DNA of 64,000 nucleotides from CAVSXS01 sp963767715 (GTDB lineage: Bacteria; Chloroflexota; Ktedonobacteria; Ktedonobacterales; Ktedonobacteraceae): positions 114,520 to 178,519 of the forward strand of contig CAVYFA010000007.1 of the NCBI GenBank assembly GCA_963767715.1, in the 5' to 3' direction. The notes beneath the pieces are model-generated. The model saw only the letters and a list, made by a program, of their open reading frames with translations. It did not search any database and was not told where the DNA came from. This document shows positions 53,332 to 62,286 of this stretch, piece after piece (position 1 is the first letter of the stretch; the number at the start of each line of letters is the position of its first letter). The translations under genes were made by a program, and so were the position numbers.

Positions 53332-54591
53332 ATGCACGATCTCATCGCACAGACGTTTCAACAGGAAGCGGGGCGCGTGATTGCTGCGCTGTACGCCGGT
53401 ATCCGCGATCTCGAACTGGTGGAAGACGCACTGCAGGACGCCCTGGTGCTCGCCATGGAACACTGGCCCGTTGACGGAGTCCCGCCTAATCCAGGAGCGT
53501 GGATCACCACCGCTGCCCGGCGCAAGGCCATCGACCGGCTGCGCCGCGAACAAACCTTGAACCGTAAGAAGGTAAGCTTAAAAATGCTGATGGAGTTAGA
53601 GCAGGAAGGCAACTCTGTGCAGACCGGTGAAATCCCCGACGAACGCCTGAAATTGATCTTCACCTGTTGCCATCCCGCTCTCGCAAAAGAGGCCCAGGTC
53701 GCCCTGACGCTGCATACCCTGGGCGGTTTGACCACCCCCGAAATCGCCAGCGCCTTTCTCGTCGCCCTCCCGACCATGGCGCAGCGCCTGGTACGGGCAA
53801 AGCGCAAAATCCGCGACGCCAGAATCCCCTACCAGGTTCCGCCCGCCGATGCCATCACAGAGCGCATCGACGCCGCCCTCTCCGTCCTCTACCTTATTTT
53901 CAACGCGGGCTATACCGCCCCTGGCGGGGACGAGTTGATCCGTCACGACCTCTGCGCGGAAGCCATCCGGTTGACCCGCATTCTGGCAGACCTGCTGGCA
54001 AAGGAGCCAACGTTGAAAGAGGACGCGGAAGTGCTCGGACTGCTGGCGCTGATGCTGCTCCACGACGCGCGGCGCGGAGCGCGCGTCGATCCAGGAGGCG
54101 AATTAATCGTACTGGACGAGCAGGACAGAACACTCTGGGACCGGCAAGAAATCAAGGAGGGAGTGGACATCCTGGAGCGGGCGCTGGCGATGCAAGCACC
54201 CGGTCCCTACCAGGCACAGGCTGCTATCAGCGCCCTGCACGCCCAGGCCGCTCGCTCAGAAGAGACCGACTGGGAGCAGATCGTAGCGCTGTACGATCTG
54301 CTCTACGAGATGACGCCATCGCCCGTCGTGGAGCTGAACAGGGCTGTAGCCGTAGCAATGGCGGATGGTATAGAGCCAGGTTTGATAATGCTCGCACAGC
54401 TCGCAGATGCGGGCGAGTTGGATGACTACTACCTCTTTCATGCTGCTCGCGCCGATCTGCTGCGGCGCGCAGGCAGGCTGGATGAAGCCCGCGTCGCCTA
54501 CGCCCGCGCCCTGGCGCTCTGTCAGAACAACACCGAGCGCTCATTCCTTCGCCGTCGCCTGGCCGAAATCGAGTTGCAAAATGGCCCGTAG
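53332..54591 (+). CDS. ECF42-type RNA polymerase sigma factor (DUF6596)
   Basis: A protein of 419 aa. Sigma region 2 at about 5-75 (EAGRVIAALYAGIRDLELVEDALQDALVLAMEHWP), region 4 at about 110-170 (VALTLHTLGGLTTPEIASAFLVALPTMAQRLVRAKRKI). A long C-terminal extension (180-419) of TPR-like helices follows (DEARVAYARALALCQNNTERSFLRRRL), typical of ECF42. The extension is thought to regulate the sigma factor in place of an anti-sigma. It forms an operon with the YciI protein. The stop lies inside a long inverted repeat. Confidence 0.92.
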   Translation: MHDLIAQTFQQEAGRVIAALYAGIRDLELVEDALQDALVLAMEHWPVDGVPPNPGAWITTAARRKAIDRLRREQTLNRKKVSLKMLMELEQEGNSVQTGEIPDERLKLIFTCCHPALAKEAQVALTLHTLGGLTTPEIASAFLVALPTMAQRLVRAKRKIRDARIPYQVPPADAITERIDAALSVLYLIFNAGYTAPGGDELIRHDLCAEAIRLTRILADLLAKEPTLKEDAEVLGLLALMLLHDARRGARVDPGGELIVLDEQDRTLWDRQEIKEGVDILERALAMQAPGPYQAQAAISALHAQAARSEETDWEQIVALYDLLYEMTPSPVVELNRAVAVAMADGIEPGLIMLAQLADAGELDDYYLFHAARADLLRRAGRLDEARVAYARALALCQNNTERSFLRRRLAEIELQNGP

Positions 54592-54658
54592 GGGCGCGAT
54601 TCATCGCGCCCTCGTACCACTCGTCTGGCTCCCCGGGCGCGATTAATCGCGCCCCTAC
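54588..54658. terminator. Compound inverted repeat after sigma gene
   Basis: Outer arms GTAGGGGCGCGATT (54588-54601) and AATCGCGCCCCTAC (54645-54658) are exactly complementary. Each half also forms its own palindrome: GGGCGCGATTCATCGCGCCC at 54592-54611 and GGGCGCGATTAATCGCGCCC at 54635-54654. It includes the sigma gene's stop codon and probably ends or attenuates transcription before the SRPBCC gene. Confidence 0.75.
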
Positions 54659-54693
54659 AGAGTTGTCCACGTGTATTCGAAAGGAGACAAACA

Positions 54694-55131
54694 ATGGCTC
54701 ACGCGGAAGAAAGTATCACCATTAACCGGCCCATCGGAGAGGTCTTCAACTTCGTACTGGACGGAATGAACAACCCACACTGGCGACCCGCCGTTATCGA
54801 CATTCAACAGGTCCCCGGCAAACCGACAGGCGTCGGAGCCGTGTACAAACAGGGCCTGAAAGGACCCGGCGGCAGGCGCATCGACGGCGACTACGAGATC
54901 GTCGAATCCCGCCCCAACGAACTGATCGCCTTTCAAGTCATCGCCGGCCCGGCCAGGCCCAGCGGCACGTACAGATTCGACAGCATCGGCAACGCGACCC
55001 GCCTCACCTTCACCCTGCACTTTGAGCCAAAGGGCCTGGCCAGGCTCATGGACCCGATGATTACTTCAACAATGCGCAGCGAGGTCGCCACGCTCTCCAA
55101 CCTCAAAGCCTACCTGGAGAGCCACTCTTAG
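54694..55131 (+). CDS. SRPBCC (polyketide cyclase-like) family protein
   Basis: A protein of 145 aa with the START-like helix-grip fold: ITINRPIGEVFNFVLDGMNNPHWRPAV at the N-terminus, YKQGLKGPGG, IVESRPNELIAFQVIAGPARPSGTYRF, and a long C-terminal helix (LMDPMITSTMRSEVATLSNLKAYL). Binds a hydrophobic ligand; no function known. AAAGGAGA before the ATG. Confidence 0.85.
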   Translation: MAHAEESITINRPIGEVFNFVLDGMNNPHWRPAVIDIQQVPGKPTGVGAVYKQGLKGPGGRRIDGDYEIVESRPNELIAFQVIAGPARPSGTYRFDSIGNATRLTFTLHFEPKGLARLMDPMITSTMRSEVATLSNLKAYLESHS

Positions 55132-55141
55132 ATGACGCTCT

Positions 55142-56791
55142 CTAGCGCCCAATGTCCTTGCGTACAAAACGCGCCGACGCAATCGCCAGCGCCACCAGTG
55201 CGACCGCCAGAACGCCCAGCATATCCCCCAGCGGCAGGCCATGCAGCAGCGGCGTGCCATAGTAGTAGAAGGCGGAGAGCCGCAGCGTCGCATCCGGCCA
55301 GTTCAATCCTGGACCAATAAAGGTGATGAAAAACCAGATCACCAGCAAGAAGCTCAAGAGGCCGGTGTCTAGGGCGGTGCGCAGCCAGCCGGAGAACAGA
55401 TAGCCGAGAGCGGCCATCAGCAGCCCCAGTGGAATGATCGAGAGCGTCGCTGCCGCCAGATTACCGCCGTCGAGCGCCAGGCCAGACGCTGACGAGGCCA
55501 GCGCCGTTGCGGCCAGGGTCAGCACCCCGATGATGACCGTCGCGGTGGTGAGCGCGCCAAAGCGCGCCAGCAAGACGGCCAGGCGCGGCTGCGGCGTGGA
55601 GAGCACCAGCTCCTGGCGGCCCTCCTCCTCATCTGCCGCCCAGCGGTTGGCCTGCGTGACGGCAAAGGCCATCATGAGCAGCGGCAGCAGGAAGAAGAGC
55701 GTACTCAGGAGGTTGGCATTGAAGTTGACGCCGTCCCCGCCAAGCTTGGCAATCAGATCCTTCATAAACGATGAGCCTGCGGCAAGCGTGTTGAGCTGGT
55801 TCTCGGTCTGCTTGACGACCACGACCATCCAGGCAGCAAAGCCGGCAATAACAACCGTCCACCAGAAGGTGGGAAACGCAAGCTTCGCCAGGCTGCGTGC
55901 ATAGACCGAGCGCAGCGACCAGGCATTCACCGGCAGCGCGCGCTCAGGCCGCACAGGTCGCTCGGATTGTCTCAGAAAGCCGGGCAGCGCCACCACCCCA
56001 CCGACATCGCGCTTCACAAAGAGCCAGATGGCCGCTCCGCTCAAGAGGACGCTGAGGCCCACCAGGACCAGCATTGCTCCGGGATTGGTGCCGTAGCCTG
56101 GAACCAGGGGTTTGCTCAGGTTGTAGTAGTAGACCGGAGAAAGGCGGCTGAACCATTCGGTGCCGGGGATAACGCGGTGAACCATGTCAAGCACGATAAA
56201 GACGATCAGCAGGCCACCGCTCACGCCTGCCGCTGTGCCGCGCTCCTGGGTGAACTGCGAGACCAGCAGGGCAATCGACGCGAAGACCCCGCAGATCAGC
56301 GCGAGGTCCAGGCCAAAGAGCAAGGCGTCTCCCAGGCTATAGTCCGCGTCGAAGCTTCTGCCGCCTGCAAATGTGATCAGCGCGAGCAGCAGGCACATCA
56401 AGAGTAAGGCTGTCCAGACGGCGGCCAGCTTTTCCAGCGCCACCCGCAGGCGCCCACGCGGCAGCGACAGCAGTGCATCCAGCGAGCCGCGCTCCTCCTC
56501 GCCGCGCAGCACGCGGCTGCACGCCAGCAGCGGCCAGATCGCTATCAGCAGGATAAAAATGCCCACCTTCCAGGTCGCGTAGCCGCCAACAGTGTCAACG
56601 GCGACCGTATCGGCGTTCCAGGCGAAAGAACTCGCCAGGCTGACAAGCGTCTGGCGCGCCGCGGGCGTTGACACCAGCGAGCTGACGGTGGCCTGCACCT
56701 CAAACATGACCAGGCCCATGCCCACACCCCAGCCCAGAATAGCAAGGCGAAAATCGCGCAGGGTTTTGAGATAGACGCTAGTGAACCACAT
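55142..56791 (-). CDS. ABC-2 family exporter permease, two-module
   Basis: A protein of 549 aa with about twelve hydrophobic helices in two similar halves; each half carries an EEE(R/G) motif in a cytoplasmic loop before a hydrophobic stretch (RGEEERGSLDALLSLPRGRL and DEEEGRQELVLSTPQPRL). This arrangement is found in antibiotic exporters such as those for tetronasin-type compounds. It overlaps the ATPase gene by 14 bp, so the two are translationally coupled. A TetR regulator leads the operon. Confidence 0.87.
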   Translation of the reverse strand: MWFTSVYLKTLRDFRLAILGWGVGMGLVMFEVQATVSSLVSTPAARQTLVSLASSFAWNADTVAVDTVGGYATWKVGIFILLIAIWPLLACSRVLRGEEERGSLDALLSLPRGRLRVALEKLAAVWTALLLMCLLLALITFAGGRSFDADYSLGDALLFGLDLALICGVFASIALLVSQFTQERGTAAGVSGGLLIVFIVLDMVHRVIPGTEWFSRLSPVYYYNLSKPLVPGYGTNPGAMLVLVGLSVLLSGAAIWLFVKRDVGGVVALPGFLRQSERPVRPERALPVNAWSLRSVYARSLAKLAFPTFWWTVVIAGFAAWMVVVVKQTENQLNTLAAGSSFMKDLIAKLGGDGVNFNANLLSTLFFLLPLLMMAFAVTQANRWAADEEEGRQELVLSTPQPRLAVLLARFGALTTATVIIGVLTLAATALASSASGLALDGGNLAAATLSIIPLGLLMAALGYLFSGWLRTALDTGLLSFLLVIWFFITFIGPGLNWPDATLRLSAFYYYGTPLLHGLPLGDMLGVLAVALVALAIASARFVRKDIGR

Positions 56792-57707
56792 GATCTGCCT
56801 CCTGGGCGACTTTGCCGTCGCCCTCGTAGTAGCGCAGGAAGATGTCTTCCAGGCTGGGCTCGTGGCTTGTCAGCGTGATGATCGGATGCTGCGCCGCCGC
56901 TTTGACCACCGCGTCCGCCTGGCCTTGCACAGATAGACGCAGGCTATTTCCATCGGAAAGCTGCTCAACCTGTACCACTCCGGCAAGCTGCTTGAACGCC
57001 TCGGCAGGGACAGCTTCGGCGAACGTGATCGTGATTTCGTAACGCTTGATGTCCTTCACTTCGGCCACGCCGCCGACGCGCACGAGACGCCCTTCACGGA
57101 TGATGCCCACGCGGGAGCAGGTTTGCTCCACCTCACTCAAGATGTGCGAGGAGAGAAAGACCGTGCGCCCCTCGTCGCGCACTTCTTTGACCATCCTGTC
57201 AAACTCTTGCTGATTGATGGGGTCCAGGCCATTGGTAGGCTCGTCCAGGATGAGCAGGCGCGGGCGGTGCATAAAGGCTTGAATCAGCACTACCTTGCGC
57301 TTATTGCCGCTGGAATACTGCCGGAACTTGCGGGTGGGATCCAGGTCGAAGCGCTGGATGAGCTGCTTGAGATAAGCTTGATCGACGCCGCCGCGCAGGT
57401 GCCCGAAGTATTCGAGAATCTGGCCACCGGTCAGTCCGGGGTCGAGCGCGGGCTCGCCGGGCGAATAGCCAACCAGCCGCTTGATCTCTACCGAGCGCTG
57501 CCAGCAGTCCAGCCCTGCTATATGCGCTGTGCCGGCATCGGCCCGCAGCAGCGCCATCAGCAGGCGGATGGTGGTCGTTTTGCCCGCGCCGTTGGGGCCA
57601 AGGAAACCAAAGACCTCACTCTCCTCGACCTGGAAGGACACGTCGATTATGCCACGCTTGCTGCCGTAGCTTTTGGTCAGGTTTTCAACGTCGATGATGG
57701 CACTCAT
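56778..57707 (-). CDS. ABC transporter ATP-binding protein (drug exporter type)
   Basis: A protein of 309 aa. Walker A GPNGAGKTTTIRLL, signature YSSGNKRKVVLIQAFMHRP (a divergent form, SSGNKRK rather than LSGGQ), Walker B LLILDEPTNGLDP, and switch SSHILSEVEQ. The C-terminal ~90 residues are the exporter-specific domain. Partner of the overlapping permease; together with the TetR gene this is a typical self-resistance or efflux operon. Confidence 0.9.
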   Translation of the reverse strand: MSAIIDVENLTKSYGSKRGIIDVSFQVEESEVFGFLGPNGAGKTTTIRLLMALLRADAGTAHIAGLDCWQRSVEIKRLVGYSPGEPALDPGLTGGQILEYFGHLRGGVDQAYLKQLIQRFDLDPTRKFRQYSSGNKRKVVLIQAFMHRPRLLILDEPTNGLDPINQQEFDRMVKEVRDEGRTVFLSSHILSEVEQTCSRVGIIREGRLVRVGGVAEVKDIKRYEITITFAEAVPAEAFKQLAGVVQVEQLSDGNSLRLSVQGQADAVVKAAAQHPIITLTSHEPSLEDIFLRYYEGDGKVAQEADHVVH

Positions 57708-57752
57708 GAGGTAGCCTCCTCTTGATCTAATTTACTTCTGATATCCAGGACG

Positions 57753-58457
57753 TTATCGAGAGACGAGATGAAACGGTCGGCGAGCTCCTGCTTTGTCTGT
57801 TCGTCTGGCTGCGGTACTGAAGGCGGAGATGGCGCGAAGGTCCTTTTCGACTGCCTCGGCCGTCATCTCCACAATCACCTCGTCGGAATATTTGAAATCG
57901 TCAGGCAAATACTCTTCGGCCACTAAAAAACCGAGCGTGATGGCGTCGAGCATATACACCAGCTTGCGAACATCGATATCATCACGCATCACTCCACGGC
58001 TCCGGTAGAGTTCCACGAGCGCGAGCGATTGGCCGATTTGTTGGGAGTAGGTCTCGCTGGCATATTCGTTGCGTATCCATTCACCCAGCAGATCGGTATC
58101 ACGCAACAACACCGCTTTCATGAGCGGGCTCTTCATGGTTGCCAGCATCGAGTGTTTCGTGATCCCCTCTAACGTTCCCCCTTCGGGATCGCTGGCGATG
58201 CGCTGCTGGATGTCCTCCACAAGGCGCACATATTCGCGCCTCATCAGTGCTAAAAACAGATCTTCGCGCGTCTTCCAGTGCAGGTAAATCGTCCCCTTCG
58301 CTACGCCCGCCTGCCGGGCGATATCATCGATCGTTGTTTTGTTGTATCCCCAGCGCAGCATCAACTCTGCCGCCGCGTCCAGAATCCTGTCAGCGCGCTG
58401 CTCTCGCTTTGAGCGTTCTTCGATTTGACCGCGTCCACTCTTGCGTTGGCTTGCCAA
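57753..58457 (-). CDS. TetR/AcrR family transcriptional regulator
   Basis: A protein of 234 aa. N-terminal HTH RADRILDAAAELMLRWGYNKTTIDDIARQAGVAKGTIYLHWKTREDLFLALM is very typical. The C-terminal ligand domain is longer than average. Start is TTG 58457 behind GGGAG. It lies 45 bp upstream of the exporter ATPase gene and most likely represses the operon. ATATGACTAAA/TTTAGTCATAT arms just upstream are candidate operator halves. Confidence 0.9.
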   Translation of the reverse strand: MASQRKSGRGQIEERSKREQRADRILDAAAELMLRWGYNKTTIDDIARQAGVAKGTIYLHWKTREDLFLALMRREYVRLVEDIQQRIASDPEGGTLEGITKHSMLATMKSPLMKAVLLRDTDLLGEWIRNEYASETYSQQIGQSLALVELYRSRGVMRDDIDVRKLVYMLDAITLGFLVAEEYLPDDFKYSDEVIVEMTAEAVEKDLRAISAFSTAARRTDKAGARRPFHLVSR

Positions 58458-58483
58458 GATGCTCCCATCCTCTCATTCTGACT

Positions 58484-58530
58484 ATATGACTAAACAAACA
58501 CATTGACCAATTTTCATTATTTAGTCATAT
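58484..58530. promoter_or_regulatory. Inverted repeat upstream of TetR gene
   Basis: ATATGACTAAA (58484-58494) and TTTAGTCATAT (58520-58530): 11-bp perfect arms, 25-bp spacer, starting 27 bp before the TetR start. Likely operator of the TetR-ABC operon. Confidence 0.6.
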
Positions 58531-58716
58531 ATTAGCTGATCTTATGGCAAAAGTCAAGCGTAATTGCTCTGGAATCCACGAATTTCCTGAATGCATCACC
58601 GACAGTTGGAAAGAATATGTCTGATCCCGCCCACAAAGGAATCTCAACGAGGAGCTACCTTCTCACAAAATTGTCTCAAGTCCGTTCACAGAGAATCATA
58701 TCTCCAAACATCTGAA

Positions 58717-59589
58717 TTACTGGAGCTCTTCGATTATGCTGGCAGCCCACTCCACTGCCTCCGGGTACTGCTCGCAGTCCAGGACAAACTCTTGTCCCCG
58801 CCCTGCGGTTCGCAACAGAGTATAGCCATCCTCGTGCCGCCATGCTGGGGACGCATGGTATGTCAACGGCGTTTTCCCCGGCACGGGATACATCCAGGTC
58901 GGTAACCGCCACAGCCGTCTTGATTGGTACGGGTTCATATTCGTCAGACAGAGCGCGGGATGAAAGCAGGGAAAGACGCCCGCGCCTGGTGCCTGCATAC
59001 AAACATCCGGGAGGGTCAGCCGGTCCGCCGCGACATAGAGCGAATCGATGGCTGACGGTTGCGTGCGACGACAGTGCGGATGATACATCGCCCAATCAGG
59101 TATATCATCGCGTTGGGTAACCGCTATACGCCGCTCGATCTGCAGCCAGCCGAACAGTGCATGCAAATCTGGCGCATTCTGTACATAGCGATACATCCCT
59201 TTCCACATCTCCACGCGCCTGAACCAGCCATAGAAGAGGAAGAGATCTCCCGGCTGCACGCCCATATTCTGAAGGTGGCGCTCAGCAGCCCCGGCCTGCC
59301 CGAAAAGCGGCCTCCAGCCGGGCAAGCGAGCAGAGTTAAGCAGGCAATCACGCCTCAGATCGGGATCGAGATGCGCAGAATCCTCCGCCTGCATTCTCCC
59401 ATGCGTCAGGTCGCGCACAAGCTTGCCCAGTTCATACTCACCACAGCGCAGGTCAGCATAGTGTGTAGAGCAGCCAAACGACGGTGATTCCGGTATAGGA
59501 AGCGAGCAGAGTTCGCCCGATGGGAGGATCGGGCTGGCGAACTTTCCGGCGCTGGCATCGAAGCCCTTGCGACTGAAGATTATTTTCAT
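58717..59589 (-). CDS. Nmad3-like protein (nucleotide modification associated domain 3)
   Basis: A protein of 290 aa. It starts MKIIFSRKGFDASAGKFASP with ILPSGELCSLPIP next, followed by THYADLRCG, AHLDPDL, GDLFLFYGWFR (FFGWF-type strand) and SIDSLYVAADRL, the order typical of Nmad3. The family was described computationally in connection with DNA base modification; its activity is unproven. The ATG overlaps the stop of the upstream hydrolase gene (ATGA), which fixes the start and implies coupled translation. Confidence 0.7.
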   Translation of the reverse strand: MKIIFSRKGFDASAGKFASPILPSGELCSLPIPESPSFGCSTHYADLRCGEYELGKLVRDLTHGRMQAEDSAHLDPDLRRDCLLNSARLPGWRPLFGQAGAAERHLQNMGVQPGDLFLFYGWFRRVEMWKGMYRYVQNAPDLHALFGWLQIERRIAVTQRDDIPDWAMYHPHCRRTQPSAIDSLYVAADRLTLPDVCMQAPGAGVFPCFHPALCLTNMNPYQSRRLWRLPTWMYPVPGKTPLTYHASPAWRHEDGYTLLRTAGRGQEFVLDCEQYPEAVEWAASIIEELQ

Positions 59590-60476
59590 GTGAGCGCGCA
59601 AAATACATCGATCCACGCCACAATTTTTTCGGGAGAATCTTCTTGCAAAAAATGGCTTGCATCCTCGAGTTCATGCGTTTCTGCATGCGGGTACACCTGC
59701 TGCCAGCGATGCAAGACCGTTGCCGGAAGCACCGGGTCCTGCATGCCCCATACCAGCAGCACAGGGATATTCTCGAAGCGCGCCAATCCCTGCTCGATGC
59801 GCTTCATATCCGCATAGGACACATCGCCTTCCTGCACCGGAATATCGCGGGACCAGCAGAGCATAGCCAGGCGCGATTCCGGCGTTGGGAACGGAGCCTG
59901 GTATGCCTGCATCACGGTTGGCGTTAGCTTCTCGCGATGAAAGGTCGTCCCCTGCAGAGCAGGCGCAAGATACGCATTCTTTTGCAACACAAACGCTTCT
60001 CCTCGCTCTGATCGGATTAGATCGAGCAAGCGTGGAAAGGGACCGCCGGGCCAGGGAGCAAACGCCCAGGTATTCATCAAGATCAGCCGCTTGATGCGCT
60101 CTGCGTGCCGCGTCGCAAAGCCAAGCCCCACCGGGCCGCCCCAGTCGTGCAGAACAAGCGTGATGTCGCGAAGGTCGAGGTGCAGCAGGAGCGCTTCGAG
60201 GTTGGCACAGTGCTCCTGCAGCCGGTAGCGTTCCCTATCTTGCGGAACTCCAGACTTGCCCATACCCATATGGTCGGGAACAATACACCGCCATCGCCGT
60301 GAGAGTGGCTGGATAAAGTTGCGATAGAGGTAGCTCCACGTTGGATCGCCATGCAGCATCACCACCGGCTCACCGCTGCCTTCGTCTACGTAGTGCATAT
60401 CGAAATCATGCAACGAGTAGTAGCGCGGGGCAAATGGGAACGTTCCATCGAAAGTTTCATCGCGAATAGCAAGCAT
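59586..60476 (-). CDS. Haloalkane dehalogenase-like alpha/beta hydrolase
   Basis: A protein of 296 aa. HGDPTWSYLYRNFI (the oxyanion/halide-site motif), PDHMGMGKSG, and the nucleophile elbow TLVLHDWGGPVGLG, where Asp replaces the usual Ser and is followed by Trp, as in haloalkane dehalogenases. The acid is in VWGMQDPVLP and the His in DASHFLQED. Substrate preference cannot be read. GGAGGG lies before ATG 60476. It is translationally coupled to the Nmad3-like gene. Confidence 0.83.
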   Translation of the reverse strand: MLAIRDETFDGTFPFAPRYYSLHDFDMHYVDEGSGEPVVMLHGDPTWSYLYRNFIQPLSRRWRCIVPDHMGMGKSGVPQDRERYRLQEHCANLEALLLHLDLRDITLVLHDWGGPVGLGFATRHAERIKRLILMNTWAFAPWPGGPFPRLLDLIRSERGEAFVLQKNAYLAPALQGTTFHREKLTPTVMQAYQAPFPTPESRLAMLCWSRDIPVQEGDVSYADMKRIEQGLARFENIPVLLVWGMQDPVLPATVLHRWQQVYPHAETHELEDASHFLQEDSPEKIVAWIDVFCALT

Positions 60477-60549
60477 AGTCCCTCCTGATATTGCATGTGG
60501 TACCAACACTACTCTGATAATGAATTTTGCCGACCACCATAGAGGTCCT

Positions 60550-60640
60550 GTCATCCTGAGCGCAGCGAAGGATCTCGGTGCCCCACGAGCCAGACCCTTC
60601 GCTTCGCTCAGAGCTTGCCCTGAACGAAGTGAAGGGGTGA
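60550..60640. repeat. Dispersed repeat family A copy with adjacent related palindrome
   Basis: A family A copy at 60550-60575, then CCCTTCGCTTCGCTCAG and CTGAACGAAGTGAAGGG (about 60596-60637), an imperfect inverted pair of the same flavour. Located between the hydrolase start and the transporter stop. Confidence 0.75.
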
Positions 60641-60710
60641 CATCCCAGTATTCCCGGTGTTGGTTGGTAAAACTCATTATACAGCGCAGTTCCGACAGAA
60701 GTTCCACAGC

Positions 60711-62000
60711 TCATCCACCGAACAGATTCGGAAAGATCGTTGTCAGGATAATCAGCACCGTCAACAAAGTCATCACGACGGTTGTCACCCAGGCGATGGT
60801 ATTGAGTACCGGCCCATTCACATAGCGGCCCAGAAGCCGCCGGTTATTGCAGAGCAGGATCATCAGCACCAGGATGACGGGCAAGAGCATGCCGCCAACC
60901 ACGTTTGGCAGGTTGAGGACGAAGATCAGACTCTGTTGTGGCACGAACAGGGTCACACCCGCGCCGAGGATAATGATAAGCGTATACAATACCAGGAACT
61001 GCGGCGCCTCTTTGAACCTCCTGCTCACGCCGCGCTCCCAGCCGAAGGCCTCGGCTATCGAGTAGGCCGTTGAGAGCGGCAGGACGCTGGCAGCCATGAG
61101 CGAGGCATTGAGCAGGCCGACGCCGAAGAGGATTTCGGCTATGCGCCCGTTGCCTCCCACCAGCGGGGCCAGCGCCAGGGCGGCATCCTTCGCCTGGGTG
61201 ATCTGGATGTGATGCACAAACAGGGTCGCGCCGGTGCTAACCACGATGAAAAAAGCGACGAAGTCCGTCAGGAAGCTGCCAAAGTAGGTGTCGATGCGTT
61301 CGTAGTTCAGGTGCGCCACCTTGATATGTTTATCGGCAATGGCCGACTGCTGGTAGAACTGCATCCAGGGCGCGATCGTCGTGCCGATCACCGCGACGAG
61401 CGTGAGCAGATATCCTTGATTGAGCTGGATCGAGGGCACGAGCGTTGCATGCAGCACCTGCCCCCAGTCGGGATGAACAAGGATGCCACTGATGACGTAG
61501 GTGACATAGATCACGCAGAGCGCGAGCAGGATGCGCTCAACATAGCGGTAACTGCCGCGAATGACCAGCACCCAGACGGCGACGGCGGCGACGGGTATGG
61601 CGATGTAAGGGCTGACGCCGAAGATATCCATTGCGCCCGCGATACCCGCGAACTCCGCGACGGTCGTGGCAGCGTTGGCGATCAGCAGGAGCAGCATGCT
61701 CCAGAAGGTTACGCGCACCCCGAAATTTTCGCGGATCAGGTCGGCTAGCCCCTTGCCTGTGACCACGCCCATGCGCGCCACCATCTCCTGCACCACCGCC
61801 AGGCTGATCGTGACCAGTACAACAGCCCACAGCAGGCCATATCCGTACTGCGCCCCCGCCAGCGAATAGCCGGTAATGCCGGTCGCATCATTATCGACAT
61901 TCGCCGTAATCAGGCCAGGGCCGACTACCGAGAGCAGCAGCAGCAACTGGCGCATCCACACGCGGCGAACTTTCTTCTGCCGCAGCATCACTTTGTTCAA
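60711..62000 (-). CDS. NRAMP-family divalent metal transporter, probable Mg2+-type
   Basis: A protein of 429 aa with about eleven helices of the LeuT-like fold. TM1 has GPGLITANVDNDATGITGY: aligned to the canonical DPGN this reads DATG, keeping Asp and replacing Asn by Gly. TM6 has TIAPWMQF where manganese/iron transporters have MPH, so the metal-ligating Met is Ala. These changes, and the M-box riboswitch in its leader, argue for Mg2+ as substrate (inference). Start: TTG 62000 has GAGGAGG eight bases ahead. Starts upstream of about 62044 would lie inside the terminator and are excluded; ATG 61988 is an alternative. Confidence 0.87.
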   Translation of the reverse strand: MNKVMLRQKKVRRVWMRQLLLLLSVVGPGLITANVDNDATGITGYSLAGAQYGYGLLWAVVLVTISLAVVQEMVARMGVVTGKGLADLIRENFGVRVTFWSMLLLLIANAATTVAEFAGIAGAMDIFGVSPYIAIPVAAVAVWVLVIRGSYRYVERILLALCVIYVTYVISGILVHPDWGQVLHATLVPSIQLNQGYLLTLVAVIGTTIAPWMQFYQQSAIADKHIKVAHLNYERIDTYFGSFLTDFVAFFIVVSTGATLFVHHIQITQAKDAALALAPLVGGNGRIAEILFGVGLLNASLMAASVLPLSTAYSIAEAFGWERGVSRRFKEAPQFLVLYTLIIILGAGVTLFVPQQSLIFVLNLPNVVGGMLLPVILVLMILLCNNRRLLGRYVNGPVLNTIAWVTTVVMTLLTVLIILTTIFPNLFGG

Positions 62001-62043
62001 GGGAATCACCTCCTCAACGAGGGCATTTCCCCCGAACTCCAAG

Positions 62044-62072
62044 AAAAATGCCCCCAGAATAAGAGGGGGCAT
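62044..62072 (-). terminator. Intrinsic terminator of the M-box leader
   Basis: On the minus strand ATGCCCCC, a 9-nt loop, then GGGGGCAT and TTTTT. It can form only if CCCCCTCT is not paired with the AGAGGGGG at the 3' edge of the aptamer (62094-62101), which is the alternative antiterminator. Confidence 0.85.
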
Positions 62073-62093
62073 CACAATCATATAACTTGCTTA

Positions 62094-62260
62094 CCCCCTC
62101 TCGTTGAGCTTTGGCACTGTAAGACGTAAGATAGCACGCGCTGCTATCCAGCCACTTCGGATCCCGCCTTATGCCGACGAGACCTGGCCTGATCGTTGGC
62201 GTCTCTCGACGTTTCTGATCAGTGGCCTATGTTCATACAGCCGCCTCACCTAACGAGGTA
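62094..62260 (-). ncRNA. M-box (ykoK leader) magnesium riboswitch
   Basis: Reading the complement from about 62260, the conserved M-box words come in order: CTCGTTAGGTGAGGC, CATAGGCCACTG, GAAACGTCGAGAGACGCC, CAGGTCTCGTCGGCATAAGG, AAGTGGCTGGATAGC, CTTACAGTGCCAAAGCTC and AACGAGAGGGG. P1 pairs CTCGTT (62252-62257) with AACGAG (62100-62105). With Mg2+ bound, P1 forms and the terminator at 62044-62072 is free to fold. Without Mg2+, AGAGGGGG pairs with CCCCCTCT and transcription continues into the transporter. Confidence 0.95.
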
Positions 62261-62286
62261 AGTCGGTATTATTACCTACCGCTTGC

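Noticed and set aside
62001..62081. Start of the NRAMP gene at the far upstream ATG (62081)
   Set aside because: That region folds as the riboswitch terminator and carries its U-tract; the GAGGAGG site is further downstream at 62009-62015.
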